Positions 34,089 to 44,870 are shown, counted from the stretch's first letter. The stretch: 64,000 nucleotides of DNA from Amphritea sp. (GCF_016744155.1 NZ_JADGEW010000026.1:1-64000), one strand, 5' to 3'. Notes: a model not told the origin generated them from the letters alone. A program made the numbers and translations.

Positions 34089-36182
34089 ATGAATAGTAAA
34101 AGCATAAGGATTGTACTGCCTCTGCTAGTCGCCATACTGGGTCTGACAGGATGTAATACCTCTCCAATTAACTCTGAAGAAGGCCTGCAACCAAACCAAC
34201 CGATTGGGCAAACAATAAAGCAACGTAATGCAGCCAGGCAGATGGCGACGACAAGTAATCGCCAACAGATAAGTAATCTCAACCAGATTACACAAACTAA
34301 AAGTACTCCCAAGCGTTTTGAGATTGTATCCCAGGCTCGCCCGGCAATTAATAGCAGTAACAGAACCGAAAAAGGCAGTTCTGAGGGGAATATCACCCTG
34401 AATTTTAATAACACCGATATTCATGAAGTAGCAAAAACTATTCTGGGGGATATTCTTAACCGAAACTATTCTATCAATCCGGCTGTACAGGTAAAAGTAT
34501 CTCTGCATACCAGCCAACCTCTTAACCGCGATGCATTGATACCGACTCTGGATTCTCTGCTCTTTATGCACGGAGCTGTCTTAAGGGATAACGGTAGCCT
34601 TATCGAAATAGTGCCACAGAGTAATACGTTGTCCGGAGGTGCTCCTCAATTTTCACTGAGTAATGATAAGGGCTTTCAAACCCTGGTAACGCCATTACGC
34701 TATATCTCCGCAAAAGAGATGGAAAAGATCCTCAAATCAGTTGCATCTGAAGGCGCACGGATTTCGGTAGATGAGCCCCATAACCTATTGATTATGACCG
34801 GCTCAAGAACTGAACTAAACACCCTACTTTCTACCATTGAGACTTTTGATGTAAATCAATTACGGGGAATGTCTATTGGATTGTTCCGACTGCAGTCCGT
34901 TGATACGCGAACAATATTGAGTGAACTGGAAAGCATTTTTGGTGACAGAGCATCTGGCCCAATGGCAGGATTAGTCAAATTTGTACCCATCGAACGACTC
35001 AATACAATTATGATCATTACTCCACAACAACAGTATCTTAAAAGCGCTCAACAGTGGATTGAACGACTAGACAAAATGGATAATTTAGCAAGCACCTCTC
35101 TCCATGTTTATAAGGTCAAATACGGTAAAGCTGAACACCTGGCCAGTATGCTTGATCAGCTATTTGAAGGTCAGCGCTCTTCGAACCAGGGTAGCGGACC
35201 CCGTTCTCCATCTCCTACGGTTGCAGCACCCGGAACTCCAAATGCTGCAATTAACAGTCTGGGTCAATTAACGCCTATCGCGCGTCAGGGATCTCTACAA
35301 AACCTTGGGGATATCAGTATTATTGCTGATCAGGAAAATAATTCTCTATTGGTTCTAGCAACTCAGGCAGACTATTCAGTCGTTGAATTGGCACTACAAA
35401 AACTAGATGTATTGCCGCAGCAAGTATTAGTAGAAGCGACAATCGTGGAAGTTAAGCTCTCCGGTGACTTGAAATATGGTATCGATTGGTTCTTTAAGAA
35501 CGGTTTTGGTAACGGCGATACTGGCAACGGATCCCTGACCAGCCCACAGAGCTCTACCGGTTTCAAATATCAGGTATTGGACAAGTTAAATAATCCTCTG
35601 GCCTTGTTAACAGCCCTGGCATCGGATAGCCGAATAAATGTTATCTCCTCTCCTTCTCTGATGGTAATGGACAACCAGTCCGCCTCTATAAAAGTAGGAG
35701 ACCAGGTACCCATCTCTACATCTGAAACAACTAATACCTCTAATAACAGCAGTAATCTGATCACAACCTCAGTTCAGTATCGAGATACCGGTGTTCTACT
35801 GGAAGTAACACCGCAAATCAAAGAGGGTGGAATGGTTGTGCTTGAGATCAATCAGGATGTCAGTGACGCCTCTGTTACTACCTCGTCAGGCATTCAGTCA
35901 CCAACTATTAATCAACGCCAAATTAAAACTACAGTAGCAGTACAAAGTGGTGAAACGCTGGTACTCGGCGGGCTGATTCGAGAAAACAAAGATTTGGGCA
36001 ACGCAGGCGTTCCTGGAATTAAGGATGTACCCGTCCTTGGTTTCTTCTTCGGTTCTTCCAGTGAAACCAGCCGTCGAACTGAACTTGTTGTGATGATCAC
36101 ACCAACAGCCATTAAAGGACGTAATCAAGCCAGAGAAGTCACGGAAGAGTTCAAACGCCAGATGAAAGAACTTAACCTTTGA
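34089..36182 (+). CDS. gspD: Type II secretion secretin GspD (lipoprotein signal)
   Basis: The 697-residue outer-membrane channel has a lipoprotein signal (ILGLTGC, Cys22). An N0 domain (ITLNFNNTDIHEVAKTILG) and N1-N3 repeats come next, then the secretin core (VISSPSLMVMDNQSASI, VPVLGFFFGSSS, TELVVMITPT). The Ser/Asn-rich loop in N3 is normal for the family. A lipid anchor means it may reach the outer membrane without a separate pilotin. It ends the gspL-M-C-D block. GspO and GspS are not in the window. Confidence 0.95.
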   Translation: MNSKSIRIVLPLLVAILGLTGCNTSPINSEEGLQPNQPIGQTIKQRNAARQMATTSNRQQISNLNQITQTKSTPKRFEIVSQARPAINSSNRTEKGSSEGNITLNFNNTDIHEVAKTILGDILNRNYSINPAVQVKVSLHTSQPLNRDALIPTLDSLLFMHGAVLRDNGSLIEIVPQSNTLSGGAPQFSLSNDKGFQTLVTPLRYISAKEMEKILKSVASEGARISVDEPHNLLIMTGSRTELNTLLSTIETFDVNQLRGMSIGLFRLQSVDTRTILSELESIFGDRASGPMAGLVKFVPIERLNTIMIITPQQQYLKSAQQWIERLDKMDNLASTSLHVYKVKYGKAEHLASMLDQLFEGQRSSNQGSGPRSPSPTVAAPGTPNAAINSLGQLTPIARQGSLQNLGDISIIADQENNSLLVLATQADYSVVELALQKLDVLPQQVLVEATIVEVKLSGDLKYGIDWFFKNGFGNGDTGNGSLTSPQSSTGFKYQVLDKLNNPLALLTALASDSRINVISSPSLMVMDNQSASIKVGDQVPISTSETTNTSNNSSNLITTSVQYRDTGVLLEVTPQIKEGGMVVLEINQDVSDASVTTSSGIQSPTINQRQIKTTVAVQSGETLVLGGLIRENKDLGNAGVPGIKDVPVLGFFFGSSSETSRRTELVVMITPTAIKGRNQAREVTEEFKRQMKELNL

Positions 36183-36587
36183 ACCCAAGAGTTCCACACA
36201 ACTTACTGACTCAAATAAGAGACATTTTATTTATGCAGCCGTTAACAATAAGTATTGAACAACTGGTGTAATCTTTATAAAGGCGGCGTATTTCGGGCTT
36301 TTTACTACATTTAGGCAACCAGACAGATACCCAAAATGAGATGTCTCTTTTTTGCAACATAGCATCCATTGCGTTATAGTGAATGTAATTATGAAAGAAG
36401 AAAGAGACTTTCTCAGTCCCATGCAGATTTGACCAGATCATAATCTATCTGCGTCAGAAAAGTGCTCTAGTTAACAGTAAAAAAACATACCGAAACCTGT
36501 TTGATCATTTACACAAACAGATTTCTATAGCCTTATAAAAAACTGTGCTGCCTTCTCCTTAAAGCAAGCAGCACTGGGAGTACCTCA
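36183..36587 (+). promoter_or_regulatory. Gap upstream of the adhesin gene
   Basis: These 405 bp hold no credible gene. CAAAATGAGATG at 36332-36343 weakly resembles the CAAATGAGAGATG part of the conserved upstream elements. No sigma-54 -24/-12 element was found and no convincing terminator follows gspD. The adhesin promoter must lie here unless transcription reads through. Confidence 0.4.
36545..36574 (+). promoter_or_regulatory. Hairpin directly before the adhesin ribosome-binding site
   Basis: GTGCTGC (36545-36551) is complementary to GCAGCAC (36568-36574) with a 16-nt loop. The Shine-Dalgarno GGGAG (36576-36580) starts 2 bp after it and the ATG is at 36588. It could affect mRNA stability or translation of the giant gene. 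Confidence 0.4.
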
Positions 36588-39500
36588 ATGAACGGCACCA
36601 TTACCCTCATTCTGACTAACGATCAGGAGCAGGAAGTTCAGATCAGTAATAACTCACAGATTGATCTTTCTGGTGTAGCCCGCGCCATGTTGCCTTTCAA
36701 TCGAAATGATCTCACTGATATTACATTTAATGGTGAAACACTGGAGCTTACCCTAGAGGGAGGCACCCAGCTAACGTTCGACAATTTCATTCAAGAAGAT
36801 GGCGTAATGGTGCCGCTAATTGATCCAAGCGGCACTCTGATTTTCTCTAACATTTCTGCCCTTCTGGAATCGCTACAGGCTACCGCCGCAGGTAATCAGG
36901 AAACCGAACTGGGTAATGGTTCAGGGTTCTTCCCCGCCGAAGAAGATACAAGCCAGTCTCAAGATGACGCAAATAGCTATCGAAATCTGCGAGGTAGCGG
37001 CACGGGTACCAATGGAGATAACGACGACGGTCAAGGTGGCACTACTTTTCTTGCAGCGCCCAATATTGCCCCGGTAGCTGGTGATGATGAGTTTTCTTTT
37101 ACCGAGGCCCAGCAGGAATCGAATCAACTATTCGGCAACCTACTCTCAAACGATACCGATATCGATAGCAATGCTGAACTGTTCGTGACCTCTGTAAACG
37201 GAGAAGCACTCACCGGCGATTTTATAACAGCTATTCTTGAGTCCGGTGTACAGGTCACTGTGTTTAAAAATGGCTTATTTACTGCCAATAACTATGAAGT
37301 CCACGGCGATCTCGCTGAGGGGGAAGTGGTAACTGAAAACTTTGTATATGAAGTTTCTGACGGGCAGAATACTACAGAAGCTAACGTTTCAGTTACCGTT
37401 ACAGGCACCAATGACATCCCTGAAATTTACTTTGATAAAGGCGAAAACCAGGGCCAAGTCATCGAAGATGTTACCGCTTTACCACCTCAAGGCCCGCCAG
37501 CGATAGACGAACTAGTTCCGCAAGATGCACCATTACAGCAATTTCCCGATATTAAGGCTACCGGCCAACTTTCTGTTTTTGATCCCGATAACGGCGCAAC
37601 GGCTGCGTGGAGCGTTTCTGCGCCCAATGGCAACTACGGTACACTTAGCGTTGATCCATCAGGCCAGTGGAGCTATGCCCTTTATAGTGGCAATGATGCA
37701 GGGGCTTCTGATGTGCAAGCGCTCAACAGCGGCCAGACTGAAACAGAAACATTTACAGTTGTTGTGACCGACGACCAAGGCGCAACTGATAATGCCGAAA
37801 TCACTATCACTGTCATCGGCACCAATGATCAACCCATCGTTACTAATCCGCAGGTGAACTATAAAGGTGTTGAAGCCATAGATGGTCTCAATAACTTTAC
37901 TAATATGGCTTTTTCAGATGCAACTGATGCCGATGCTGAAGATACTGATCTGACCTATCACCTTTATAGTCAGGGAGTCTCCACTGACAATGCGTTAGCA
38001 ACTAACTTATCGGTTTCTTTAAATAACGACGGAACCTTTAACCTTAGCGGTGATTTCAATGCTCTCGCTGTAGGTGAAACTGCCACAGTCAGTTTCCAAT
38101 ATTATGTCGATGACAATAATGGTTTTAATGGTCTGAACGGACTGGATAAATCCTCTAAGTCTGCACCTGCTATCGTCTCTATCACTGTCGCTGGCACCAA
38201 TGACGCCCCTGAAATTCACTTTGATAAAGGCGAAAACCAGGGCCAAGTCATCGAAGATGTTACCGCTTTACCACCTCAAGGCCCGCCAGCGATAGACGAA
38301 CTAGTTCCGCAAGATGCACCATTACAGCAATTTCCCGATATTAAGGCTACCGGCCAACTTTCTGTTTTTGATCCCGATAACGGCGCAACGGCTGCGTGGA
38401 GCGTTTCTGCGCCCAATGGCAACTACGGTACACTTAGCGTTGATCCATCAGGCCAGTGGAGCTATGCCCTTTATAGTGGCAATGATGCAGGGGCTTCTGA
38501 TGTGCAAGCGCTCAACAGCGGCCAGACTGAAACAGAAACATTTACAGTTGTTGTGACCGACGACCAAGGCGCAACTGATAATGCCGAAATCACTATCACT
38601 GTCATCGGCACCAATGATCAACCCATCGTTACTAATCCGCAGGTGAACTATAAAGGTGTTGAAGCCATAGATGGTCTCAATAACTTTACTAATATGGCTT
38701 TTTCAGATGCAACTGATGCCGATGCTGAAGATACGGATCTGACCTATCACCTTTATAGTCAGGGAGTCTCCACTGACAATGCGTTAGCAACTAACTTATC
38801 GGTTTCTTTAAATAACGACGGAACCTTCAACCTTAGCGGTGATTTCAATGCTCTCGCTGTAGGTGAAACTGCCACAGTCAGTTTCCAATATTATGTCGAT
38901 GACAATAATGGCTTTAATGGTCTGAACGGACTGGATAAATCCTCTAAGTCTGCACCTGCTATCGTCTCTATCACTGTCGCTGGCACCAATGATTTCCCAA
39001 CGGTTAAAGGTATTGTAAAACTTAACCTTGACGAAGACCGTAGTAGCTTGAAAAAGGTATCTCTGCTTAAAAAATCCGCAGATGTCGATGACAGCGATGT
39101 GCTGAATGTTGACTTCAATACGGTGAATCTAGTGCGGGGGAATGATACCGGTATCGATTTCGATCAGGCCAATAACCAGCTTATTGTAGATCCAGCTAAA
39201 TACCAATATCTTGCCCTGGGTGAAACCGAAACAGTTGTATACAGTTACACCATTACCGATGGCAATGGCGGTACCGTTGAGCAAAAAGTCAGGATCAAGG
39301 TTAAAGGCCGCAACGATGCGCCCGAGATTACTGTAGATACAGGCGATAGTATCGCTGAGTCCCTGACTGAAACCGACGCTGGACTAGACATTAGCGGTAC
39401 GCTTTCAGTCACTGATGTCGATATCTCTGATATTGTTTCAGCTTCTGTGTCATCGGTATCAGTAACAGGTTTTAACAACGGCATAGACAGTCCCGCTTTA

Positions 39501-42500
39501 TTAGCGATGATGAGCGTTAATGCCGCACCTGTCATTGATGGGAACAACGACCGCGGCACCCTTAGCTGGTCATTTGACAGTAATAGTGAAGCATTCGATT
39601 ACCTGGGTCTGGGTGAGTCGCTAGAGCTAACCTATACCCTTCAGGTTAGCGATGACGCCAACCCTGCAGCCACTGTTGACCAAACAGTGACAGTAACCAT
39701 CAACGGCAGTAACGACACACCAACAGTCAGCACTCCTCTGTCCAAAACACTGAATGAAGATGTCCGTGGTATTAAAAAGCTGAACTTGCTCAAAGGTGCC
39801 GATGACGATGATCTGAACGATACGCTTCACATCGAAAACCTGACCCCTGTCAGCGGTGATGCATCAGGCATCTCTCAGTCAAGGAATGGTAACAAGCTAT
39901 TGATCGATCCAGCCGACTATCAACACCTGGCCATCGGCGAACAAGCGATTGTGGAGTTCACCTATGATGTTGTTGATAACCATGGGGCAAGCGTTACTCA
40001 AACAGCAACGGTTACCATCAACGGGCGCAATGACATCCCTACCGTTGACGGTATCGTCAAACTTACCCTGAATGAAGATCTAGGCAGCATCAAGGAAGTA
40101 TCACTGCTTGAAAACGTTAGCGATTTAGATACCTCAGATGTGCTTCGGGTGAAGTTCGGTACACTTGAGCTGCTCTCCGGTAACGATGAAGGTATCAGTT
40201 TTGACCGTGCCAACAACATGTTGCAGGTTGACCCTGACGTATACCAATATTTGGCTGCCGGTGAAACTGATGTAATCAAATATACTTACACTGTGGCCGA
40301 CGGCCACGGCGGTAAAGTGCAGCAGAACGCAAAAGTCGTTATTAAAGGCCGCAATGATGCGCCCGAGATCACTGTAGAGACTGGCGATAGTATCGCTGAA
40401 ACCCTGACTGAAACCGACACTGGATTAGACATTACCGGTACGCTTTCAGTCGCTGATGTCGATATCTCTGATATTGTTTCAGCTTCGGTTGCATCGGTAT
40501 CAGCGACAGGTTTTAACAACGGCATAGACAGTCCTGCTTTACTAGCGATGATGAGCGTTAACGCCGCACCTGTCATTGATGGGAACAACGACCGCGGCAC
40601 CCTTAGCTGGTCATTTGACAGTAATAGTGAAGCATTCGATTACCTGGGTCTGGGTGAGTCGCTAGAGCTAACCTATACCCTTCAGGTTAGCGATGACGCC
40701 AACCCTGCAGCCACTGTTGACCAAACAGTGACAGTAACCATCAACGGCAGTAACGACACACCAACAGTCAGCACTCCTCTGTCCAAAACACTGAATGAAG
40801 ATGTCCGTGGTATTAAAAAGCTGAACTTGCTCAAAGGTGCCGATGACGATGATCTGAACGATACGCTTCACATCGAAAACCTGACCCCTGTCAGCGGTGA
40901 TGCATCAGGCATCTCTCAGTCAAGGAATGGTAACAAGCTATTGATCGATCCAGCCGACTATCAACACCTGGCCATCGGCGAACAAGCGATTGTGGAGTTC
41001 ACCTATGATGTTGTTGATAACCATGGGGCAAGCGTTACTCAAACAGCAACGGTTACCATCAACGGGCGCAATGACATCCCTACCGTTGACGGTATCGTCA
41101 AACTTACCCTGAATGAAGATCTAGGCAGCATCAAGGAAGTATCACTGCTTGAAAACGTTAGCGATTTAGATACCTCAGATGTGCTTCGGGTGAAGTTCGG
41201 TACACTTGAGCTGCTCTCCGGTAACGATGAAGGTATCAGTTTTGACCGTGCCAACAACATGTTGCAGGTTGACCCTGACGTATACCAATATTTGGCTGCC
41301 GGTGAAACTGATGTAATCAAATATACTTACACTGTGGCCGACGGCCACGGCGGTAAAGTGCAGCAGAACGCAAAAGTCGTTATTAAAGGCCGCAATGATG
41401 CGCCCGAGATCACTGTAGAGACTGGTGACAGCAGCAAGGTATTACTCACTGAAGATAACTCAACCCAAACCGTGACCGGAACACTCAGCGTCACCGATGT
41501 TGACCTGTCTGACATAGTCACAGCCAAAGTTGTTTCACTCTCAATTAAAGGTGAAAGCGGTACACTAAATCCTTTTGATCTTTTGGATATGCTGAGTGTA
41601 AGTAGAGGCGTAGTTATCGGAGATAATACCGATACTGGTGCTATCAACTGGAGTTTCGATAGCAACAGCGAAGCATTTAACTACCTGGGCGATCAGGAGT
41701 CCTTAGTTCTCACTTACCGTATTCGGGCAACTGATGATAGTAACGACAGCGCATTTGACCGCCAGACAGTTAAAATTATTGTTAATGGCACTAACGATGC
41801 CCCAGTAATAACCGCAGCACCTGCCGATACATTCGCCACTGTTCAAGAGAGCAATAGCGGTATTTCCGTAGAAGGCAACTTCAGTGTTGAGGATTTAGAC
41901 CTGTCTGACAGCGTTTCAGCTTCTGTCAGCCTAACTAATGTCACCGGTAGTGATAACGGGCTTGGCAATGCTGCTCTGGAAGCGATGATGAAGGTTTCCC
42001 CCGCGGATATTATCGCTTCAGGTGCAACCACCGGCACACTCAACTGGGATTTCAATAGCGATACCGAAGCTTTTGATTACCTGGCTGTCGGCGAAGCGTT
42101 ACAACTAACCTTTACCGTTACCGTCGATGATGGCTTAGCGCAGGATACACAGGCTGTCACTATCACTGTGCAAGGTACAAATGATGACCCACAGGTCGTT
42201 GGGAGTATTAATAAATCAGTCAATGAAGACCGCTCCGCTATACGAGTAATCGATCTGTTGGATAAGACCTCCGATGCAGACGTGAGCGACACTCTCTCCG
42301 TTGATGCAAGCTCTGTTCAGCGCTTAACAGGTAACCCAGCCGGAGTTACCCTTGATGGCAATACCCTTCGAATAGACGCTCATGCCTACCAAAACTTGGA
42401 TGCCGGTGATCGCCATGTACTGAAATATCGATACGATATTGTCGATGGACATGGTGGTGTAGTAACGCAAACAGCAAGAATAGTTATCATCGGAGAAAAC

Positions 42501-44861
42501 GACACCCCCACTGTAAAAGCCGTTACCCGTAGCTATAGCGAAGACATCCAGGGTAATAAAGCGATAAATCTACTAAATTTTGCCAAGGATGTTGATGACG
42601 ATGCCCAGCTCAGCATCAATAGTGTCACCCTGCGAAACACCGCTGCTGACGACAGTGGTGTACGCCTGAATAATGCAGGTAACAAACTGATCATCACACC
42701 TTCAGATTATGACTACCTGGCAGAAGGGGAACAGGTACAGCTTATCTACGAGTTTGTTGTAAGCGACGGTCTGGGTGGAAACATTCTCAGCACAGCAACG
42801 ATCAATATCGTTGGTCATAATGACCAGCCTGAAATTCTAGAGCCTGTGATTACATTACCTACGGTTATGGAAGAAAATACAGGGCTAAACACCCTTTCAG
42901 GCGTTGCTCTTTCAGGAGCCACAGATCCTGATTCTAGTGATAATTCACTTGAGTATAAAATCGATACTTTCAGCAGTGATAACATAAAAGTAACAGATCT
43001 TTCAGTGACCGTTAATGCCAATGGCACTTTTGATCTTAGTGGCGACTTTAACGCTCTGGCAGTCGGTGAGACTGCAACCATTACACTTAATTATTACGTC
43101 ACTGATGGTCATGGCTTTGACGGCACTAATGGCGTGGATGAAAAATCAGATTCTGATCTGGCCACTGTTTCAGTAACAATCACTGGAGGTAATGAAGCGC
43201 CTGTTATCGCCAACCTTACACAGTTCCAGGACGGAGCAGACACCTTTACCGGCAAAACCACATTACTGGTAAATACTGATGCGCGCTGGACCAACGGTGA
43301 TATCGTTGATCCTGACAACACCGACACCCGCAACACACTAAAAATTGCTGACGGTGATAATGCACCTGCTATTTCTGAAATTAGTTTCAGCAAAGATCTG
43401 AATCTATCTGCTCAAGAGCTCGACGCCCTCCAAGCGAATATTATACTGGGGGTTAAAGAGACCACAAAAGGTGGAGATAGCATCTCTCTGGACTACAACA
43501 AACTGTTCTACTTCCTGCCTGCCGGAGTTAATGCGGTTATTAGTGTTACTTACATGCTTGAAGATAGCTTCGGAGATCTGAGTAATCAGGCAATCGCAAC
43601 CTTAGTCGTTAACGGCACCGATCAGCCAACCTTGTTAAAAAATGATATCTATACCAACAACAGTACTAAGCTCTTTGAAAATGGTGCAGATACTGACTTC
43701 GATATACTGGCTAACGATATAGATCCTGACCTGGGCGATCTGAGATTGCTGAAGATTAATCAGAATAACCATGTAACTCTTCGCGATGGCGCAAATGAAA
43801 CCAGTGATGAAATAACTCACCATACGCTTCAGAATGGTACTATTTCCCGGGTAGATGGCCAGCTACATGTCGGTAATCTAGACCAGTTTGATTATCTGCA
43901 AAAGGGTGAATCTGACTATCTGCATGTAACTTACCGCACTAAGGATACCGCGGGTATAAAGCATGATGCTAAAGCAGTTATAAAAATTGAAGGGACAAAT
44001 GACCTTCCAGAGCTAACACTTAATGTCACAAATATTGACAGCCCAGCACTGACTGCATCAGGTTCATTGTCGATCAGTGATGTAGATATCAAAGATACAG
44101 TCACCGCTAAGTTAATCAATAGCGTTTCAGTAAGTGGCAATGTTGAGTCGTTGACCCCTAACGCCAACCTGAACCATTTGAAAGTAATGCTTCGCTTGCT
44201 GAATGATACTGGCGCAGAAAAGACCAGCGTGGTTGCGCTAGACAACACAGAAACTACCGGTTCAGTTAACTGGGAATTTGAAACTTCCAACCGACCTGCT
44301 GCATTTGATAACTTACAAAATGGAGAGCAGGTCACCCTGACTTACCAGGTTTATGCTCAGGATAATAAAGGTGGCTTCACTCCCGTGCACGAGATAAGCA
44401 TCATTATTGATGGCGTAGCTGGCGGTGGCGGACAAATTGCTTCTGTAACCACCAGTGAGTCCCTAATCAGTAAGGGTGATGATACTGTACTCTTAAGTGA
44501 TACTCTTGCACTTGAAACGCTGGATGCTATGAGTGGTACAGACACTCTGCTTTTGGATGACGATATCGATCTGATCGATTTTGCTGTGCAGCCTGATGTT
44601 CTAGCCGGATTGACTAATTTTGAGCAGATAGATCTATCAGTAGGTGACACTGGCAAATCCTTGCTGAATATCAGTGCAGATGACGTCTTAAATCTTAGTT
44701 CAAATAATGAAATCACAATTCTCGGCGATGCTAATGATCACGTCACACTAGATGCCCGCTGGACGGATACTGGAAGCGATGGAAGTGGCTTCAATGTATA
44801 TCAACAGCTAGATTCTATCGTCAGAGTGGACGAAGATATCCCTACTGATATCCTCGTATAA
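36588..44861 (+). CDS. Giant Ig/cadherin-repeat adhesin (probable type I secretion substrate)
   Basis: The 2757-residue protein has no signal peptide. An N-terminal domain (about 1-95) is followed by an acidic/Gly linker and then some 20 VCBS/cadherin-like repeats marked by GTNDxP or GRNDxP, DVD and VTITVxGTND motifs. The C-terminal 120 residues (LDAMSGTDTLLLDDDIDLIDF, FEQIDLS, VDEDIP) resemble C-terminal regions of large type I secreted adhesins. Residues 99-102 read TAAG, the di-alanine type cleaved by LapG proteases in LapA-like adhesins. No exporter, lapG or lapD is in the window. It probably holds cells to surfaces or to mineral products. Confidence 0.88.
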   Translation: MNGTITLILTNDQEQEVQISNNSQIDLSGVARAMLPFNRNDLTDITFNGETLELTLEGGTQLTFDNFIQEDGVMVPLIDPSGTLIFSNISALLESLQATAAGNQETELGNGSGFFPAEEDTSQSQDDANSYRNLRGSGTGTNGDNDDGQGGTTFLAAPNIAPVAGDDEFSFTEAQQESNQLFGNLLSNDTDIDSNAELFVTSVNGEALTGDFITAILESGVQVTVFKNGLFTANNYEVHGDLAEGEVVTENFVYEVSDGQNTTEANVSVTVTGTNDIPEIYFDKGENQGQVIEDVTALPPQGPPAIDELVPQDAPLQQFPDIKATGQLSVFDPDNGATAAWSVSAPNGNYGTLSVDPSGQWSYALYSGNDAGASDVQALNSGQTETETFTVVVTDDQGATDNAEITITVIGTNDQPIVTNPQVNYKGVEAIDGLNNFTNMAFSDATDADAEDTDLTYHLYSQGVSTDNALATNLSVSLNNDGTFNLSGDFNALAVGETATVSFQYYVDDNNGFNGLNGLDKSSKSAPAIVSITVAGTNDAPEIHFDKGENQGQVIEDVTALPPQGPPAIDELVPQDAPLQQFPDIKATGQLSVFDPDNGATAAWSVSAPNGNYGTLSVDPSGQWSYALYSGNDAGASDVQALNSGQTETETFTVVVTDDQGATDNAEITITVIGTNDQPIVTNPQVNYKGVEAIDGLNNFTNMAFSDATDADAEDTDLTYHLYSQGVSTDNALATNLSVSLNNDGTFNLSGDFNALAVGETATVSFQYYVDDNNGFNGLNGLDKSSKSAPAIVSITVAGTNDFPTVKGIVKLNLDEDRSSLKKVSLLKKSADVDDSDVLNVDFNTVNLVRGNDTGIDFDQANNQLIVDPAKYQYLALGETETVVYSYTITDGNGGTVEQKVRIKVKGRNDAPEITVDTGDSIAESLTETDAGLDISGTLSVTDVDISDIVSASVSSVSVTGFNNGIDSPALLAMMSVNAAPVIDGNNDRGTLSWSFDSNSEAFDYLGLGESLELTYTLQVSDDANPAATVDQTVTVTINGSNDTPTVSTPLSKTLNEDVRGIKKLNLLKGADDDDLNDTLHIENLTPVSGDASGISQSRNGNKLLIDPADYQHLAIGEQAIVEFTYDVVDNHGASVTQTATVTINGRNDIPTVDGIVKLTLNEDLGSIKEVSLLENVSDLDTSDVLRVKFGTLELLSGNDEGISFDRANNMLQVDPDVYQYLAAGETDVIKYTYTVADGHGGKVQQNAKVVIKGRNDAPEITVETGDSIAETLTETDTGLDITGTLSVADVDISDIVSASVASVSATGFNNGIDSPALLAMMSVNAAPVIDGNNDRGTLSWSFDSNSEAFDYLGLGESLELTYTLQVSDDANPAATVDQTVTVTINGSNDTPTVSTPLSKTLNEDVRGIKKLNLLKGADDDDLNDTLHIENLTPVSGDASGISQSRNGNKLLIDPADYQHLAIGEQAIVEFTYDVVDNHGASVTQTATVTINGRNDIPTVDGIVKLTLNEDLGSIKEVSLLENVSDLDTSDVLRVKFGTLELLSGNDEGISFDRANNMLQVDPDVYQYLAAGETDVIKYTYTVADGHGGKVQQNAKVVIKGRNDAPEITVETGDSSKVLLTEDNSTQTVTGTLSVTDVDLSDIVTAKVVSLSIKGESGTLNPFDLLDMLSVSRGVVIGDNTDTGAINWSFDSNSEAFNYLGDQESLVLTYRIRATDDSNDSAFDRQTVKIIVNGTNDAPVITAAPADTFATVQESNSGISVEGNFSVEDLDLSDSVSASVSLTNVTGSDNGLGNAALEAMMKVSPADIIASGATTGTLNWDFNSDTEAFDYLAVGEALQLTFTVTVDDGLAQDTQAVTITVQGTNDDPQVVGSINKSVNEDRSAIRVIDLLDKTSDADVSDTLSVDASSVQRLTGNPAGVTLDGNTLRIDAHAYQNLDAGDRHVLKYRYDIVDGHGGVVTQTARIVIIGENDTPTVKAVTRSYSEDIQGNKAINLLNFAKDVDDDAQLSINSVTLRNTAADDSGVRLNNAGNKLIITPSDYDYLAEGEQVQLIYEFVVSDGLGGNILSTATINIVGHNDQPEILEPVITLPTVMEENTGLNTLSGVALSGATDPDSSDNSLEYKIDTFSSDNIKVTDLSVTVNANGTFDLSGDFNALAVGETATITLNYYVTDGHGFDGTNGVDEKSDSDLATVSVTITGGNEAPVIANLTQFQDGADTFTGKTTLLVNTDARWTNGDIVDPDNTDTRNTLKIADGDNAPAISEISFSKDLNLSAQELDALQANIILGVKETTKGGDSISLDYNKLFYFLPAGVNAVISVTYMLEDSFGDLSNQAIATLVVNGTDQPTLLKNDIYTNNSTKLFENGADTDFDILANDIDPDLGDLRLLKINQNNHVTLRDGANETSDEITHHTLQNGTISRVDGQLHVGNLDQFDYLQKGESDYLHVTYRTKDTAGIKHDAKAVIKIEGTNDLPELTLNVTNIDSPALTASGSLSISDVDIKDTVTAKLINSVSVSGNVESLTPNANLNHLKVMLRLLNDTGAEKTSVVALDNTETTGSVNWEFETSNRPAAFDNLQNGEQVTLTYQVYAQDNKGGFTPVHEISIIIDGVAGGGGQIASVTTSESLISKGDDTVLLSDTLALETLDAMSGTDTLLLDDDIDLIDFAVQPDVLAGLTNFEQIDLSVGDTGKSLLNISADDVLNLSSNNEITILGDANDHVTLDARWTDTGSDGSGFNVYQQLDSIVRVDEDIPTDILV
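37404..38981 (+). repeat. Two near-identical 789-bp tandem repeats in the adhesin
   Basis: Copies at 37404-38192 and 38193-38981 are in frame (263 residues each) and differ at only a handful of bases, for example ACTGATC/ACGGATC and GGTTTT/GGCTTT. Such identity implies a recent duplication or gene conversion. Confidence 0.93.
39303..41384 (+). repeat. Two near-identical 1041-bp tandem repeats in the adhesin
   Basis: Copies at 39303-40343 and 40344-41384 (347 residues each) are almost identical from about 240 bp into the unit; the first 240 bp carry most of the differences. A third, diverged start of the unit follows at 41385. Confidence 0.92.
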
Positions 44862-44870
44862 AGGAAACTA

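Noticed and set aside
37404-41384. A CRISPR array or mobile element in the repeat region
   Set aside because: Repeats are hundreds of bp, in frame and inside one coding sequence; no short direct repeats with spacers and no transposase were seen.
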